Shown: positions 1-12,373 of the stretch, in pieces
Position numbering within the stretch: position 1 is the stretch's first letter
Layout of the letters: the number at the start of each line of letters is the position of its first letter
From: Calliphora vicina
Lineage: Eukaryota; Arthropoda; Insecta; Diptera; Calliphoridae
DNA: 64,000 nt
NCBI RefSeq assembly: GCF_958450345.1
Contig: NC_088781.1
Span: 43,077,357 to 43,141,356 of the forward strand
Reading direction: 5' to 3'
Notes under the pieces: model-generated
What the model saw: only the letters and a program-made list of their open reading frames with translations
Database searches by the model: none
What the model was told of the DNA's origin: nothing
Position numbers and translations under genes: made by a program

Positions 1-84
1 GCTGCTGCCAGAATTGTTGCCATTGTTAGTAGTGTTATTTCCGTTACCATTAGAGGATGATAATGCCAATATTGAAGCGGACAT
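1..84 (-). CDS. Possible N-terminus of a Ser/Asn/Gly-rich protein, running off the left edge
   Basis: Read on the minus strand, an ATG at 84-82 opens a frame that stays open to the window edge (28 codons). It starts MSASILALSSSNGNGN and goes on as Asn/Thr/Gly/Ser runs. Such low-complexity stretches are common in insect transcription and signalling proteins. An in-frame TAA lies five codons upstream, so if this is coding the ATG is the start. The -3 base is G. The family cannot be named from so short a piece. It could also be chance: another minus-strand frame is open across the same bases. Confidence 0.3.
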   Translation of the reverse strand, partial: MSASILALSSSNGNGNNTTNNGNNSGSS

Positions 85-1469
85 GGCAAAAGTATTTTAC
101 AACAAGAAAATAACAAAGAAGATGCCAATGCTAGCAGATAAGCAGAAGAGACGAGACGAGCTGCTATGATTGGTGGCGAGAATAGTTTCTCTATTTGAAA
201 ATGAGTTTTTAATGTTGCTAATTTTTACTTTTTTTTTAGTATAAATGGTTTTTGGTTAAAGCTGATATCTTGTTGTTATTATTATTGTTTATATTTGTTC
301 GAAGGCAAAAACTAAAACTAGTTTTCCTTTTTTTTTAGATGATTTATTTTTAACTTTTCTCTGGCAAATGGCCAAAAAACCAACCAGCCAAAGATGTAAA
401 AAAGAAAAGCTGTTGTAAATGAATCGACTGGACTGGATGGATGTGTATAATTTCGAGAGATTTAATACTGGTTTATGTGTACGTTTGTATGTTTATAGAG
501 ATTTTAAACGAAAATCACAACAACTACAACTGAAAATGGTTGGTTGGTTGGTTGGTTGAATAATGTGTCTGGCCTTCAAGTCATAACGTTAATAATAAAA
601 AATGAAGGAACAACAAATTTTAAACTTCCAAATAAAATGAAATTTGTATACAGCTGGTTGCTTTTTGGCCGGTTGACTGGATGGTTTGTTCGATGGTTGG
701 CTTGACTGACTGAGTGACTGGTTGAATGTATGTTTGGTTGGCTTGGCTGGCTGCTTGGTTACTTTGTGAGGTAGGTTTGATTTTCGATTTTAATAAGGAC
801 TCTTGCTGCAGCAGCAAGCAGTACGTGTTGCTTTATACGACGACAATGTCAAATTTGTTGATTTTCTTAATAATTCATTACTTTTAATCAACCAAGCAGC
901 GATTGATTTGACAGGAAATCTTTTATTTTTTTTTGTTGTTTTGTGTAAGCTCTCTTTTTTAAATTATTTCCTTTTGTATAGTTTTTGTGGCAATTGCTGA
1001 TGGTGACGATGATTTGCTGAATCTGAAATGATATGGAAAGTAAAAAATAATATGAATATTAATTGGATGTGGGAATTATGTTATACATATGTATGTCATG
1101 ATGTATTTTTTTTCAAAGAAATTTAAAATGTAAGCTTATAGTATATTTTTAAATAAATTTAAATTTAACCAGAAATTCAAATAAGAATTAGTAAAATGTA
1201 TGCTTAATATTAACAATAAAATATTTAAATAAAATTTAAAATGTTTAAACAATGTAAATGACTTTTTATATGTAAGATTGAACATTTTATGTAAGTTCAC
1301 AAATCTCAGCTCACATCACAGCATATTTAAACACATTTTTGACTTCTCCTGTCATCCTCATACATTCACTGGAATGTCAGCAGGACGAAATAAGTAAGGC
1401 TTTTGACAGATTAAATAGCAAATATTGAAAACTTAAACGAAGTCTCATAGGATTAGTTGTATAAAATAC
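85..1469. other. Non-coding, A+T-rich; no gene seen
   Basis: No convincing coding exon is visible. If the gene at the left edge is real, its 5' UTR and promoter would lie here. A short CTGCAGCAGCAAG stretch occurs near 807. The rest is T-rich and A-rich intronic or intergenic-looking DNA. Confidence 0.5.
537..762. repeat. TTGG-type simple repeats
   Basis: A pure run of about five TGGT units (537-557) is followed at 650-762 by degenerate TTGG/CTGG-rich sequence with GACTGACTGAGTGACTGG in the middle. The same kind of tract recurs at 21440-21492. This is slippage-type DNA. A 65-residue minus-strand frame across it (Gln/Ser/Thr-rich) is only the repeat read in frame. Confidence 0.7.
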
Positions 1470-3045
1470 TACTGTCCTATAATGAGAACTACTAGCGTTT
1501 TACACTCAGACTCTTACAGCCATGTACTCAGACTTTTACCGTCTTGAACTCAGATTTCTACCGTTTTATACTCGGACTACTACCGTCTTATATTCAGACA
1601 ACCGTCTTATACACAGAAACCCGTCTTATACTCGGGCTAATATCGTCTTTTACAAAGACTTCTACCGTCTTATACTCAGACTTTTACCGACTTATACTTA
1701 GACTTCTATCGTCTTACACTCAGACTTCTATCGTCTTACACTCAGACTTCTATCGTCTTATACTCAGACAACCGTCTTATACACAGACAGCCGTCTTATA
1801 CTCAGACAACCGTCTTATACACAGACAGCCGTCTTATACTCAGACTACTACCGTCTTATACATAGGCATCTACCGTCTTAAACTCGGACTACTACCGTCT
1901 TATATTCAGACAACCGTCTTATACACAGAAACCCGTCTTATACTCGGGCTAATACCGTCTTATACAAAGACTTCTACCGTCTTATACTCAGACTTTTACC
2001 GACTTATACTTAGACTTCTACCGTATTATACTCAGACAACCGTCTTATACACATAAAGCCGTCTTATACTCAAACTACAACGGTCTTATACATAGACATC
2101 TACTCAGTCTTCTACCGTATTATACTTAGACTTCTATAGTCTTATACTCGGACTACTACCGTCTTATACTCAGACAACCGTTTTATACACAGAAAACCGT
2201 CTTATACTTGGGCTACTACAGTCATATACAAAGACTTCTTCTACTTACTCTTATATAGTCTTATACTCGGACTACTACCGTGTTATACTCAGACAACCGT
2301 CTTATACACAGAAAACCGTCTTATACTAGGGCTACTACCGTTTTGTACAAAGACTTCTACCGTCTTATACTCAGACTTTTACCGACTTATACTAAGACAT
2401 CAGTCTTATACACATACAGCCGTGTTATACTAAGACTACTTACTACCGTCTTATACATAGACATCTACCGTCTTAAACTCGGACTACTACCGTCTTATAC
2501 TCAGTCTTCTATCGTCTTATACTCAGACTTATACTTGCGACAACTATCGTCCTATTCTCAGACTTATACCGTCTTACTACAGTCTTATACCCAGAATTGG
2601 ATTAGTTTTGTTAACGACTACTGTCCTATAATGAGACTACCGTCTTACACTAAGACTTCCGTCATATACTCAGACTTATGTCGTGTTATACTCAGACTAC
2701 TACCGTCTTATACTCAGACTACTATTGTCTTATACTCAGACTTCTACCGTCTTTTACTCAGAATAGGATTATTTTTATGAATGAGGCTGCTATCGTCTTA
2801 CATTCAGACTACAGTCATTTACTCAGATTTCTACCGTCTTATACTCAGACTGCTACCGTGTTATACATAAGACTTCTACCGTATTATACTCGGTCTTCTA
2901 TCGTCTTACACTCAGACTACAGTCTTGTACTCAGACTTCTACCATCTTATACTCAGACTAACATCTTATACTTAGATTTCTACCAGCTTATACTGACGAC
3001 TATCTTATACTCAGACTATCGTCTTCAACTGAGAATAGCGTATCT
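1470..3045 (+). repeat. Degenerate minisatellite, 19-22 bp unit, with higher-order copies
   Basis: About 1.5 kb is built almost wholly from variants of ACTCAGACTTCTACCGTCTTAT (core CCGTCTTATACTCAGA). Some units are shortened to 19 bp. A larger block containing 'TATTCAGACAACCGTC...ACACAGAAA' recurs at about 1591, 1903, 2167 and 2285, so the array grew by duplicating multi-unit blocks (spacings about 312, 264 and 118 bp). The unit has no stop codon in some frames, giving pseudo-open frames of 136-170 codons with Tyr/Leu/Thr repeats. Their frame changes along the array and no start or splice context supports a protein. Confidence 0.92.
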
Positions 3046-4451
3046 GACAGTTAAGTTCACTGTGAATAATTCAGTATTTCTTCTCTGACTTTATCTAGGA
3101 TACATTATTAATGTCGTTGCTAAGTGCGCAACCTTTCATGTTTAAAACTAAAAACCCTTCATCAATTCATTAAATCAAACCAATTTTACAGGCATCAATA
3201 GGACACTACAACCAAATTAGTCTTAAATTAGAATGTCTTGACGTCTTATTAGGAACTCCAGAACAAAATTTAATATCGTGTAGATAGCCTATAGAGATTC
3301 AATCGGTAGAAAGTATTTGAATAACCGAAATACCAATTTAAAAGAAGCTGTACTTAATTGCCATCCTAAGAAATAGGGCAATAATAATTAACACGTTGTC
3401 AACCCATCTTCCAATTGAAATCAGAGCCATAAGGAAACCCAGTTTAATATTATGTAGTGCTAAATTGTCTCAAATTTATAGCAATATATAATAAACCGTT
3501 CTCGGCCCATCTTTCAATCCGAATAAAATACACAGGTATGTCAATTATCAGTGTGGATTATGATGAAATGGCAACGAGAATTCTATAACAATGTATTAAC
3601 CACCTCATCAAGAGAGTCACATCTTTCAGATTAATAACAGAAAACAAGGACTTTGCAAACCATGTAGATAATAGAATCAGTTTCAAAAGTATTAATAGTC
3701 ACATCTTTCAAAAAGGATCGAGTTTGGCCAAGATTATGGAAACTTTAGGATGATATAATAGGAATTACATTACTATACAATGAAATTAAGATGAATTGCA
3801 AAACACAAATTGATGTCATTATAACAACAGCAACTTTTTAAACCCACCAAAAAAAAAAATACATTTACATAGTAAATAATATAATTCCATCATTCACAAA
3901 CCCCAAACGACTCTTAACAAATTGCAATTCCTTTAATTCCTAAACGACCATATTTAATATTGATGCTGAACGAACTTCTGCAACAAATTGAACTCGATAA
4001 TCAAATTAATTTTTTATTAAAATGAATAAAATGATGATAAAGTGTGGTGGCGTGGTAAAATGGTAGCCGGTATTGAGTGGTTGAGAGAGTTGAAAAACCA
4101 CGAAAATATTTCAAGTTTAACTATTTCGCAAAATAAATAACAACAATTTACACAACAAATAAACACAAAAACAAACACATGCCAATATTATGTACTAGAA
4201 AGTGTAGAGCAGTGTACTGCGAGAGTGTGTATTATTTTAGCTTTCCCTGAATCCAAGCGATGACAAGGATAAAATAACAATACATGTACAACAACGATGT
4301 CGACGACGACAACAAAAAAATATTTCCATTTCAATAAACATGGTATCGAATGAACTCTAGTTAGTGGTGGCTTGCGATGCACAGTGGGATTAATCGAAAA
4401 AAAGTGGTAATAAATCTGAATCTCAAGTTTAAATTTTGAAACTTTCTTTTT
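3046..4451. other. Non-coding; no gene seen
   Basis: No coding signal. The stretch around 3300-3390 (TTTGAATAACCGAAAT ... AAATAGGGCAA) resembles 7317-7393, so part of it is probably an old dispersed repeat of unknown class. Confidence 0.5.
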
Positions 4452-5530
4452 TTATTTCTTCACCTTCGTGAGAAGTTTGTCACTCCGTTTGTAATTTCTA
4501 CATTTTTCATTTCCGACCCTATAAACTATATATATTCCGGATCCTTATAGATAGCGGAGTCGATTAAGCCATGTCCGTCTGTCTGTTGAAATCAATTTTC
4601 TGAAGACCCCAGATATCTTCGGTATCCATATCTTCAATAATTCTGTCAGACATGATTTCGAGAAGTTTCCTATTCAAAATCAGCAAAATCGGTCCACAAA
4701 TGGCTGAGATATGAGGAAAAAACCAAGACAACCTCGATTTTTGACCTATTTTTGACGTACAGTGGTGGCCAGGAATTTAAGACAAAAATTGTTTGCTAAT
4801 TTCCAAGTCAATTATTTTTTCAAATATTTCCACAAATATGTATGAGGACTGTTTTAACACAAGTGTATTTTATTCGACTGTGTCAATTCATACATATTCA
4901 CCACGAACACATACAATTATTCTACAACTTGACCAAAATAAATTTTTTTTAAATAAACATATTTTCTCACATTTATATCATTATATTTTTATTATTATAA
5001 AATATTCGGACCAAGTTTCGTATTTTTAGTTCCATTAGTTTCGGTCATATCATGTTATTAACAGCGGATGTTCGCTGAGGTAGGTCAACGTATTTCCACA
5101 TATCTTTATCCATTTATGTTTTACCGATTTTTCCAAACATTTTTCAGAAACTAGAAACATTAATAATAAATTTTATACCCTTAGAGGTCCTTTTATTTTG
5201 GCTCTATCGCACTTAAAATTCAGTTGATGAAAAAAATTCAAGAATTTGTCTTAAATTGGTGGCCACCACTGTATATCTGGATTACTAAGACATTAATATA
5301 GACAATATGGATATCTAATGATAGATATTTCAAAGACCTTTGCAACGACGTATATTTTTCACCAACAATTTTTAAATTTAAAAAAAAAAATTTTAAATTT
5401 AAAAAAAAAATTTTAAATTTAAATATTTCAAATAACAATTCGATAAAATTTTTTTTTCCAAAAATACTTTGGAAAAAAAATTTTGTTTACCGAAAAATAT
5501 TTATTTTGAAGTATAAATTGGTGAAGGGAA
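4452..5530 (+). repeat. Dispersed repeat R1, copy a (split by a MITE)
   Basis: Member of a family found five times here. Shared landmarks in order are TATACCCTTCACC or its variants, 'GACCCTATAAAGTATATATATTC', 'AGCGGAGTCGATTAAGCCATGTCCGTCTG', 'CCACAAATGGCTGAGATATG', 'CTATATCTGGATTACTAAG', then a long A/T-only segment and GAAGTATAATTTGGTGAAGGG (all quoted in pieces). Similar TATACCC-ended repeats are very common in fly genomes. I cannot assign a transposon class. This copy is interrupted by the 512-bp MITE described next. Confidence 0.75.
4760..5271. mobile_element. Tc1/mariner-type MITE inserted in R1 copy a
   Basis: Ends are inverted copies: CAGTGGTGGCCAGGAATT on the left and CAGTGGTGGCCACCAATT read inward from the right, both continuing TAAGACAAA. 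TA dinucleotides at 4758-4759 and 5272-5273 form the target duplication. Removing the element restores an R1 sequence matching copies b and d. The interior has no transposase frame, so it is non-autonomous. TA duplication plus a CAGTGG start fits the Tc1/mariner superfamily. Confidence 0.85.
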
Positions 5531-7589
5531 GGGTAAAGTGGTAGATTTTGACACTCTGTATCTCACCTAGTATTCTAACAAGGTGGTCACTAATATCCTT
5601 TTCCTAAAGCTTATGTCCTCCGCTACCATTCGTTCATACATCATTTTGCAAACAAACCAATAGTTTAGAAAATTCATATTTATTTCCACTTTTGTTTGCA
5701 ATCGACCCCACTGTGCTTTGTGGTGTTTCACAGAAATTTCCAATTTATACCAATATTTCAAACTTTTGGCATGGTCATGGTTTGTTTTACTCTGCAAAAA
5801 TGTATTCCTTGTTTTCTTTTCTTTCTATTCATGTTTTTTTGTGCCTTTTAATTCTACAATATTTATCATACTCATGGTTTATTATTTTTTTTTTACAGGA
5901 TAGCATGCGCAAACATGTCTAAGTGTGAGCACACGCAAAAACTGAAAAAAAATCGGTAGAAAGGATAAAAGTATGGGAAAGTTTTATAATGGACAAAATT
6001 GAGAGTTTTTGTTCACATAATAATAAAACCAGGAATAGGGAATACACTCGGAGTACTAGAACAACATTTAAAAGCAAGAGGGAAAAAATATATGTACAAT
6101 ACATAAATGTATAGGAAGGAGTTGGAGTTGTAGTCGGCAGAATTTCATCATAATGAATGTGTATAACATATTATGGTTTCCACAATACATACATACATAT
6201 TTACACAACAGGAATGACAGTAGTAGGAGTTAGGAAAGAGCTGGGATTCTGGCTTTAGAGTACAGGGATAATGACAGCAACAAAGTTTGGGATGCAGGGA
6301 AAATGGGTATTTAAAATTTAATAAGTTTTTAAAAATGTACAAAAACAAACCAAAATATCAAGACATTACATTATGTTGTTGTATCGCATTGTATGTTATA
6401 ATAAAACTTTGAAAATTATTATAATCATAATAAATATAAAAAAGGATATTAAGGTATTTGGTTGTGCGTTTTTATTTTTTGTTGTGCTGTTCATATTCTT
6501 TCATCTTGTATGAGAAAAAGTTGTTTGTGATGTTTATTGTAAATGGACCACACCCATTTTTATTCTAAGGATTATTTTTGTGCTATTAAAGAGAGTTTTA
6601 AATTGGGAGCAGTAACCTTGTACTTTATGTACTTAGTGAAAAAATCATACAAAAAAAAAACTTTACAATTTAAGGCTAGTTTCGCTTTTTATTATTAGGT
6701 ATTGTAATAATTTTAAAGAATATTAAGAAATAGACCTCAAAATATGTTGAAAGTTATTCTTTAGACTTGCCCAATACTTAGCAAAAAATTAATTTTATTA
6801 AAATTCAACACAATTGACAGTTATTTAAAACACCACAACCAAATGATTATTAAATCTGAACGACTCGCACATCTTATTAGTCTTTTCCAGGGATCTGTAG
6901 GGCAAAATTTATGGCGTTTTCTTTTCTGGCATAAATAATGCCTTTTACCCTTTTCTGTGTTCTTTTCTAAAAAAATGTAGTTTGGTAAGGGTATAACGTG
7001 TTCAAATAATGATGCCCTAAAACCCCGAAGATATGCTACACGTTTCACCCTCAATTTTATCGAAGGGTTAGAAATGCAGCACTTTTTAAACAGCTAAATG
7101 TATAGTTTTACAACATTTAGAAGGTACATAAAAGAAAATTGCATAAATGGTAAGGATTTTTGTTCTATTGTGATCGTTAAAAATGTAAAATATTATGAGG
7201 GTATGGGTAATCTATAATAAATAGTACAAAATATGTTGGCAACATTTTGTGTCAGAAAAGAAAACGCCATTAGTTTCGTATAGAATATGCCCTCCAAATA
7301 ACCAACAATTGACATCCATTTGAATAACAGAAATCTCAGTTTAAAAATAGCTGCACTCATCCTCCGAAGCCCTCGTTTCAAATAGGGCAACATAAAATAA
7401 CACTATCTGGAAAAATCCGCACACAAATCAAAATAACCTTATGTTTAAAAATCTTGGGCTCCGTGGTATACCAGGACACATACTAAGGCCATTCTTAGTG
7501 TTACAAATAGTAAACGATCGTAGGCAAACTTATAGAATATTTTCAATATGATCAAATTGCAAAAAGGAGAACGAACATTCCTCTTAAGA
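5531..7589. other. Non-coding; no gene seen
   Basis: Only short random frames. 7317-7393 resembles 3300-3390 (a shared dispersed repeat). A pyrimidine-rich stretch ending in TTTTTTTTTACAG near 5898 looks like a splice acceptor, but no coding frame follows it. Confidence 0.5.
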
Positions 7590-8285
7590 GATTTATTTAC
7601 TCACAGCGAAAACAACTGACTTTCTGTTGATAGAACTGAGAAATTCTTTGACACGAAAGCCAAAGATCGCCAGGCCAACCAAAAAATATTGAAGCCTAAG
7701 AATTGGAGGCATTACTCCATGAAGACTGTTGTCAAACTCAACAAGAGATTGCAGTTACTCAAGCAGCAATTTCAAAACGTTTGCGAGCAGTAGGAAAAGC
7801 AGGGAAATTGGGTACTATACGAATACAAGCTGAGATGTGAAGCCCGGCCAACCAGCCGAATCGATACAAAAGCCAAATATCAATGGCGCTAAGGTAATGC
7901 TCTGTATTTGGTGGTACCAAAAGGGTAATATTATGAGCTGCTGAAATCTGGCCAGACCATCAAAGGGAACGAGTACCGAACGCAACTGATTCGATTTAAG
8001 CGAGCATTTGCCGAAAAATGAAGTGGTTGGGAAGTTTTCCTCCCCCGCCTTATAGTTCAGACCTTGCCCCGTGCGACTATTAATTGTTTCGATCGATGTA
8101 AAACGATCTCTCTGGGATACGCTTTACTTAGGAACAGAGTATCCGAAATTGGCATGATTCGTTCTTGGCCTCAAAAGATGAGCAGTTGTTTTGGCTTGGA
8201 ATCCATATGTTGCCAGAAAGATGGGAAAATGTCATAGCTAACAATGACCAATATATTGAAGAAATTTATACACCAATATCCCGTT
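7590..8285 (+). mobile_element. mariner relic A, internally deleted
   Basis: Broken translation gives pieces of a mariner transposase in order: RPGQPKK-like and ALLHEDCCQTQQE-like N-terminal helix-turn-helix sequence, 'KPGQPAESxPKPNIxGAKVMLCIW', 'YYELLKSGQTI', 'RTQLIRFKRAFAEK', then the C-terminal 'RSLWDTLYLGTEYPK' and 'LPERWENVIANN' regions (each only partly in frame). Both the first-Asp segment (TCDEKWI) and the HHDNARPHVA segment are missing, so the copy is catalytically dead. It resembles the mauritiana group; six similar relics occur in this window. Confidence 0.85.
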
Positions 8286-8289
8286 TTTT

Positions 8290-9099
8290 TTTTAAATTTC
8301 TGTGATTTCGAAGTTGCGTCGTTTTAGTTTCAGTTTGCCTCGCATGATGTATTGAAAAATCAATTTTTTCAGCTAAAATTATAAACCTTGGAACCAATTA
8401 AATGAAAATCTATTCAAATGTAAGGAAAATCGTGCTTCGGTCCAGTTAGCGGAGTATTAGTGTATTGTTTCAAATTAAAAACTAAAAATTTAAAAAAAAA
8501 TCCTCATTAGTGATAAACCCAATACTTTCCAAGAATGAATACTTTAGGGAGCAGAGATGTATTTTTGGAGAATATTAAGAAACGCAAGTAAAACTTGATA
8601 AGTCTAGAAATGTATTTCGAGCTTTTCTTAAGTAACGTCCAATACATAGCAAAAACGGACACTAAGAGAAATTAAATAAGATATTGAAAATTTTTGTTAA
8701 AAATACACTATTTCTATCGGACATTGCCATTCGTCCAACATATTTGACGATCGCCTTAGGATGACTTTCGCAAAAGTTTGTTCCAAAAAATGTATCACAA
8801 AATATCGATGCTGAGGAAAAGATCATGGATTTATACATTGTCATGAGTCCAAAACTAAACAACATTCGATTTATGGCGTGTCAAATTCAAACAAATAGTT
8901 GTTCACACGAAATCTAAAGCAGTTCGAACAAAATTATCACTGCTTTCTTCTAAATGGTTGGACAAACCAGATCTATTTGAAAAACAACGAAAAAGAACCA
9001 TCAATCTTTCACCAAACCATTGGCTATTTAATCACTTAAAATACTCTATTAAGGTCTCAGTGATAACTGGATACTGCTTCGTTGGACGTAATGCTCTGT
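8290..9099. other. Non-coding; no gene seen
   Basis: No recognised repeat or exon. Short frames such as 8662-8865 (minus, 67 codons) have no supporting signal. Confidence 0.45.
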
Positions 9100-9860
9100 G
9101 ACTGGGTGTTAAATAAAATGATTTCTGTCAAAACTAAGATGTTAATGGTCTGAAGCAGAACAATCCCGCTATGTTGAGGAACCGAATGATTTTCATGGGA
9201 TTGGCTGTCTTCTTCTTGGACAACACGTCGTGGTATCACAATGGACCAATAAGTTTAAGAGTATTAAATTTTACTATGACAATTAAGCTTACTTGACCTA
9301 CTCAGAGAGAAAAGTTTCGCTGGGGCAGTCGCATTTATGTCATTCTATCCAACATTTTGCTTCCACAACTGGAAAATTCCAGGAACATTTCGATTGGCAA
9401 CACATTTGGTTGATGCATCAAAACTTTGTTCTCTGTATAAGCTAATCATGGAGATCTTTAAATCTTCGCAAATTTAGTAACATATCTGATGTTAACGAGG
9501 AGCAGGAAGAAAACGTTTAACACAAATCCCACGTTGGTGACGAACCGAATGATCTTCATTGGATTGGCTGTCTTCTTCTTGGTCTAATGATCTGGAGCAG
9601 ATCAATCCCGCGATGGCGAGGAACCGAATGATCTTCATTGGATTGGCTATCTTCTTGGTCAAAATTAGGTCGCGGCATCACAATTGACCAATAATTTTAG
9701 AAGTATTGGATTTTATAATGGATTTTACAATTAAGCTTACTTGACCTACTCAAAGAGAAAAGTTTCGCTGTGGCAGTCGCATTTGTGTCAACCTATCCAA
9801 CTGAAAAATTCGTTCATTAAGGAACCATTCGATTGGCATAATCAGGCAGGTTTCTTATAT
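9100..9860. repeat. Imperfect direct duplication of about 200 bp
   Basis: Two diverged copies, about 9153-9360 and 9591-9805, share GAACCGAATGATTTTCAT..., TTGGCTGTCTTCTTCTTGG, ATCACAATGGACCAATAA, TTAAGCTTACTTGACCTACT and AAAAGTTTCGCTG. A third short copy of the first part sits at about 9540-9590. The unit has no coding frame and matches no transposon I recognise. Confidence 0.7.
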
Positions 9861-10336
9861 AAAGAAAGATGTCCTTAAATTTGAAATGTGAAAGATTAAC
9901 AAAAATAACTCTTTATAAACAAAACACTTTCTTTCCAAACTATATGCTTTAAACGTAACAAAAAAAACTTAACTCGTCTCATATTACATGAACTTTAACA
10001 TTTGGGGATTTAATCACTTTTTATTATGTGCAAAATTTAATACCTAAATGACGAAATTAAAGACAAACAACATGGTTATAAAAACATATTTCTCGAAACT
10101 CATTTTTTATGTAGTACTCTCGTATGTTTTTGGTTTATAAGTATATTTTTTTCCTTTTTGTTATTTTTATTTTTTTTTTGGTCTGAACTCAAGCTGAGAT
10201 ATTTATGATTTTCAACATGTATGAGAGTATGTTTAAGAATAAAAATAAAAAAATATTATAAAATATGTGGGTAAAATCCCTAAGATTATTATACAACAGG
10301 GAATTTAATTTACATGTATACATTTAAACAAACATA
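9861..10336. other. Non-coding; no gene seen
   Basis: A+T-rich spacer with long T runs; no exon or named repeat is visible. Confidence 0.45.
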
Positions 10337-10652
10337 CAGTGTGGGTCAAAACAAAGACTCACAACAATAATTTTCATCAAAATGGACTTTCGTGTTATGT
10401 TTTATTTACTTTATTTTTTTAAACATAAGCTGTTTATGGTTTGAATTTTCAGGAAAGCGTTACCTTACTCAAAATTACTTTATATTTTTCTGTTTGTTAT
10501 TTTTTTTATTTCTAACTAAATCCTTTAAATCCATTTAATACCGGAACAGTAAAAAATATAATTTAATTTTAAATTGGATTAAGAACTTGCACATTATTTT
10601 ATACTAGAAGGGAAGGATATTTTTTGTTGCAACCATATTTTCACCCTCACTG
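10337..10652. mobile_element. Tc1/mariner-type MITE
   Basis: Terminal inverted repeats CAGTGTGGGTCAAAACA (left) and CAGTGAGGGTGAAAATA (right, read inward), flanked by TA at 10335-10336 and 10653-10654. 316 bp, no coding frame. The CAGTG start and TA duplication place it with Tc1/mariner-type non-autonomous elements. Its ends differ from the MITEs at 4760 and 27603. Confidence 0.75.
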
Positions 10653-11226
10653 TATACCTTACTACATAGTATTTAATATGTAAATAAACATAATATTTAT
10701 TTCATTTAGTTTGAAAAGAAATCTGAACAACAGTTACTGTTAGTAAATAATGTTTAACAAATAGAGTAAGAGAATTATTATAATCATAATAATAATAATA
10801 AAAATAAGTTACATTTTATATTCATTTTCTTCCCCGGCCTGTCTTAATATACATACAAATTTAGAGACAGGAAATTGCAGTAAAAAAAAACGTTAAGTAT
10901 TCCCTTAAAAGTATATTGTCGTCCTCTTTATAGTCATTTATAGGCCACATCATGTGAAGGGAATAACAGTCCGTTTTTATTTTATATTCTCTCACTCTCT
11001 CTCATTCCTTTATGTCAATTTGCCTACCTTGTGCTTTTTTATGTATTATTTTAAATAAGAAGTTATTTAATGAAGGCTTTATTTAAACAGGAAAGGACAA
11101 TATATTTAAATTTGTGGAAACAACTATCAACTACATATTTTAGAAATTATAATGAATTTATGTGGTAATATAAATGTAAGACTGTAAGTATTTGCAAAAT
11201 AAAATCATTTACAGACGACAATAAAG
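10653..11226. other. Non-coding; no gene seen
   Basis: A+T-rich spacer between two transposon relics. It contains a CTCTCACTCTCTCTC tract near 10990. Confidence 0.45.
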
Positions 11227-11860
11227 ATGGAAAGATATACGAGCCAACGAGTCGAAATTATTAAAATTTACTACCGAAATTCGGAGTCAGTGGCCTCAAC
11301 GTTAAGAGCGGATTTTCATCGAAAAATCATCTTCAGCGATTAGACTCATTTCTGGCTGAATGGCATGTCAATAAGCAAAAAATGCGTTATTGGTCAGACA
11401 GCAATCCACAAGTGCTCCATGAGTCATCATTGTATCCCGAAAAAATTACGGTTTGGTGCGGTTTATGGGCTGTTACTGTGAATGGGAATCGCTACCGTTC
11501 AATGATAACAGAATATTTTTGGCCCCAATTGGATGATATGTACTTGGAGGTTCCAACAGGACGGCGCCACAAGTCACACAGCGAATGTCACAATCAATTT
11601 ATTGGAAACCAAGTTTGGAGAACGTGTTATCTCACGAAATGGTCCATTCGATTGGCCGCCACGGTCGTGCGATTTGACGCAGTGGGGTTACGTCAAGTCT
11701 ATGGTCTATGCCAACAAGCCAGTGACGATTGATGAACTTCGTACGAATATCGAACGTGAAATTGCAGCAGTATCGGCCGATTTATGCCGAAATAAAACGA
11801 GTTCCATACATAATGGCATCGAACGTACTTTCACAGAAATAAAGAATTTCATTGATATCC
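11227..11860 (+). pseudogene. Tc/mariner-superfamily (DDE_3) transposase relic with internal deletion
   Basis: Opens with MERYTSQRVEIIKIYYRNSE, the usual N-terminus of a widespread insect transposase, then jumps after STLRADF to the catalytic domain, losing the remaining DNA-binding part. The catalytic core can be followed through frameshifts: 'IIFSD(stop)THFWLNG', then 'FQQDGATSHTANVTINLL', then 'WPPRSCDLTQWGYVKSMVY', then 'NKPVTIDELRTNIEREI'. The three acidic positions are still visible (SDxTHF, QDGAT, SCDLT), but the deletion, a stop at the E of the first motif and frame changes make it non-functional. A related relic lies at 48130-48640 on the other strand. Confidence 0.85.
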
Positions 11861-12121
11861 AAAATCGATTTGTTTTATTTAAAAAAAAATTTTGTAGCGC
11901 TCTTATTGAAAAACCCTTTACTTGTACTAAGTTCAACACAAACAAATTTCAAAAATATGTAAATTTATTCAAATATTGTACAAATTCAGTATGTATTTAT
12001 AAATTTATCCACTTTTTCCCGAAATTCTTCCATTAAAGATTTTATAGTTGCTTCCGTTACCTTTAAGGACGAGGTGGTCCACTTACGCTTAAAATATGTT
12101 CATTTTTTTTTTTTTTTACAG

Positions 12122-12303
12122 GAGCCCAATATGTTTACACAGGCCGAAGTTCTGGACAGTTTTGTGAATTTGAATCCCGTAATACAAAATTGGCATTATT
12201 GTTTGAATACCACTCACTTGGCTTTTTTTCTCTAAAATTTTACGGTTCTTTGAAAAGTGTTTATATTTTTATTTATAATATATATAGTAATTACTGCATT
12301 TAA
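12122..12303 (+). other. Orphan exon candidate behind a strong splice acceptor
   Basis: A run of about 17 T followed by ACAG ends at 12121. The next 59 codons are open and begin AQYVYTGRSSGQFCEFESRN, then KLALLFEYHSLG, then drift into A+T-rich sequence before TAA. The first 35 or so codons use C and G more than the surroundings and look more like an exon than spacer. No partner exon, start codon or homologous family is recognised. It could be a real last exon, a degraded gene piece, or chance. Confidence 0.2.
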
Positions 12304-12373
12304 TTATTAATTTAAAATTTTAACTTTTAAAATAAGTGCAAATTATAAAATCTGTACCAAAATTCCTATATCA

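Noticed and set aside
1544..3088. Three open frames of 136-170 codons with YTQTTVLY-type repeats
   Set aside because: They are the minisatellite read in whichever frame lacks stops; the frame changes along the array and between units.
5885..5905. Splice-acceptor-like TTTTTTTTTACAG
   Set aside because: No open coding block follows; T-rich tracts ending in CAG are frequent in this composition.
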